6,854 bases of DNA from Prolixibacteraceae bacterium (GTDB lineage Bacteria; Bacteroidota; Bacteroidia; Bacteroidales; Prolixibacteraceae), in the NCBI GenBank assembly GCA_003450125.1, contig DMFR01000018.1, positions 1-6,854 of the forward strand, in the 5' to 3' direction. The notes below the pieces were generated by a model that saw only the letters and a program-made list of their open reading frames with translations, did no database searches and was not told the DNA's origin. This document shows, in pieces, positions 6,447 to 6,854 of the stretch. The position numbers and the translations under genes were made by a program. The stretch's first letter is position 1. Each line of letters starts with the position of its first letter.

Positions 6447-6473
6447 GTAGTAGGGTTGGTGGTCAAATGAACC

Positions 6474-6503
6474 TTGGGAAATAATAATTTTTACATACTT
6501 GTG
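6474..6503 (+). promoter_or_regulatory. Candidate promoter of the ECF sigma-factor gene
   Basis: TTG (6474-6476), exactly 19 nt, then TACTTGTG (6496-6503), one mismatch from TAnnTTTG. The box ends 49 nt before the ATG at 6553. Spacing is ideal for the Bacteroidota primary sigma factor, but the imperfect box keeps this tentative. Confidence 0.35.
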
Positions 6504-6552
6504 ATTTTCTCTTCGTTATTTCGACTTATACAACATATTTAAAGACTTCAGA

Positions 6553-6854
6553 ATGGATAATCCTAAATTACAAACTGAGTTTATTGACTTGATCGAGAAT
6601 AACAAAAAATTGATTTATAAAGTCAGTCACATGTATTGCAATAACACCATTGATAAAAAAGATTTATTTCAGGATATTATTTCTAATCTGTGGATTGCAT
6701 ATCCTGGCTTTCAGAATAAGTCAAAAGTTAGTACCTGGGTGTACAGGATTTCTTTAAATATAGCGATCACCTGGTTTCGCGATTACTCAAAACAATCAAA
6801 AAAGATCGAATATACCAATTTGATCCCTCATTTATCAGATGAAACAGATCGTAC
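6553..6854 (+). CDS. RNA polymerase ECF-type sigma-70 factor (3' end outside the window)
   Basis: The first 100 residues of an ECF sigma factor are visible before the window ends in mid-codon. It starts MDNPKLQTEFIDLIENNKKL. Sigma region 2 follows: the core-polymerase-binding helix is DLFQDIISNLWIAYPGF (37-53), and region 2.3/2.4, which opens and reads the -10 element, is KVSTWVYRISLNIAITWFRD (58-77). The expected region 4 helix-turn-helix lies beyond the edge. The start ATG has no Shine-Dalgarno before it (GACTTCAGA). The short N-terminus and the IYKVSHMYC and DLFQ phrases resemble small Bacteroidota ECF factors that are often followed by a small membrane protein, presumably a regulator; that gene would be outside the window. 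The gene diverges from the glycosidase cassette and shows no clear link to it. Confidence 0.88.
   Translation, partial: MDNPKLQTEFIDLIENNKKLIYKVSHMYCNNTIDKKDLFQDIISNLWIAYPGFQNKSKVSTWVYRISLNIAITWFRDYSKQSKKIEYTNLIPHLSDETDR

Larger units (their letters stand above)
6070..6552. other. 483-bp intergenic region between divergent regulator and sigma-factor genes
   Basis: No convincing gene fills this gap. It contains candidate promoters for both flanking genes, an AT-rich hairpin (6194-6216), a doubtful 39-codon ORF (6280-6399), a split inverted repeat (6347-6359 with 6431-6446) and direct repeats AGTAGGGTT (6427-6435 and 6449-6457). Composition shifts from very AT-rich (6070-6240) to a mixed, G-rich patch on the plus strand (6425-6480). 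The patchiness suggests an old insertion or decayed gene, but no known element was recognised. Confidence 0.5.

Noticed and set aside
6425..6480. G-rich patch as a riboswitch or tRNA remnant
   Set aside because: No known riboswitch core, tRNA cloverleaf or anticodon arm could be made from it by eye; only the inverted and direct repeats are real.

Overview
The window looks like chromosomal DNA of a Bacteroidota (Flavobacteriia/Cytophagia/Bacteroidia-like) bacterium. Three things suggest this. The genes are AT-rich with long AT-rich gaps and weak or absent Shine-Dalgarno sites. Several candidate promoters fit the Bacteroidota pattern (TTG, about 19 nt, TAnnTTTG). The gene content is also typical: exported GH2 and GH42 glycosidases, a membrane-anchored AraC-type regulator and a small ECF sigma factor. 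The species cannot be told from the sequence.

Layout, left to right. Positions 47-2515 (minus strand) encode an exported GH2 beta-galactosidase-type enzyme with DUF4982-like and C-terminal Ig-like domains. Positions 2516-2729 are a gap dominated by a long palindromic repeat with perfect 23-bp arms. Positions 2730-4784 (minus) encode an exported GH42-type beta-galactosidase. Positions 4785-4941 are a regulatory gap with a good -7 box and four TTT(n)ACAAA motifs. Positions 4942-6069 (minus) encode a two-TM regulator with an extracytoplasmic jelly-roll-like domain and a cytoplasmic AraC DNA-binding domain. Positions 6070-6552 are a long gap holding a candidate promoter for each flanking gene, several inverted repeats and one doubtful 39-codon ORF. 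From 6553 (plus) an ECF sigma-70 factor begins and runs off the right edge.

The three minus-strand genes read in one direction, regulator, then GH42, then GH2. They probably form a small beta-galactoside utilisation module: the regulator would sense a sugar ligand in the periplasm and activate the two secreted exo-glycosidases. No SusC/SusD pair, sulfatase, kinase or transporter is present here, so this is either the edge of a larger locus or a minimal accessory cassette. The exact glycan is not decided by the sequence. The sigma factor is divergent from the cassette and probably belongs to a separate unit.

The most interesting element is the single-polypeptide transmembrane regulator, which joins a putative carbohydrate-binding fold directly to an AraC output domain with no kinase or receiver. 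Next are the repeated motifs in front of the GH42 gene and the large palindrome between the two glycosidase genes.
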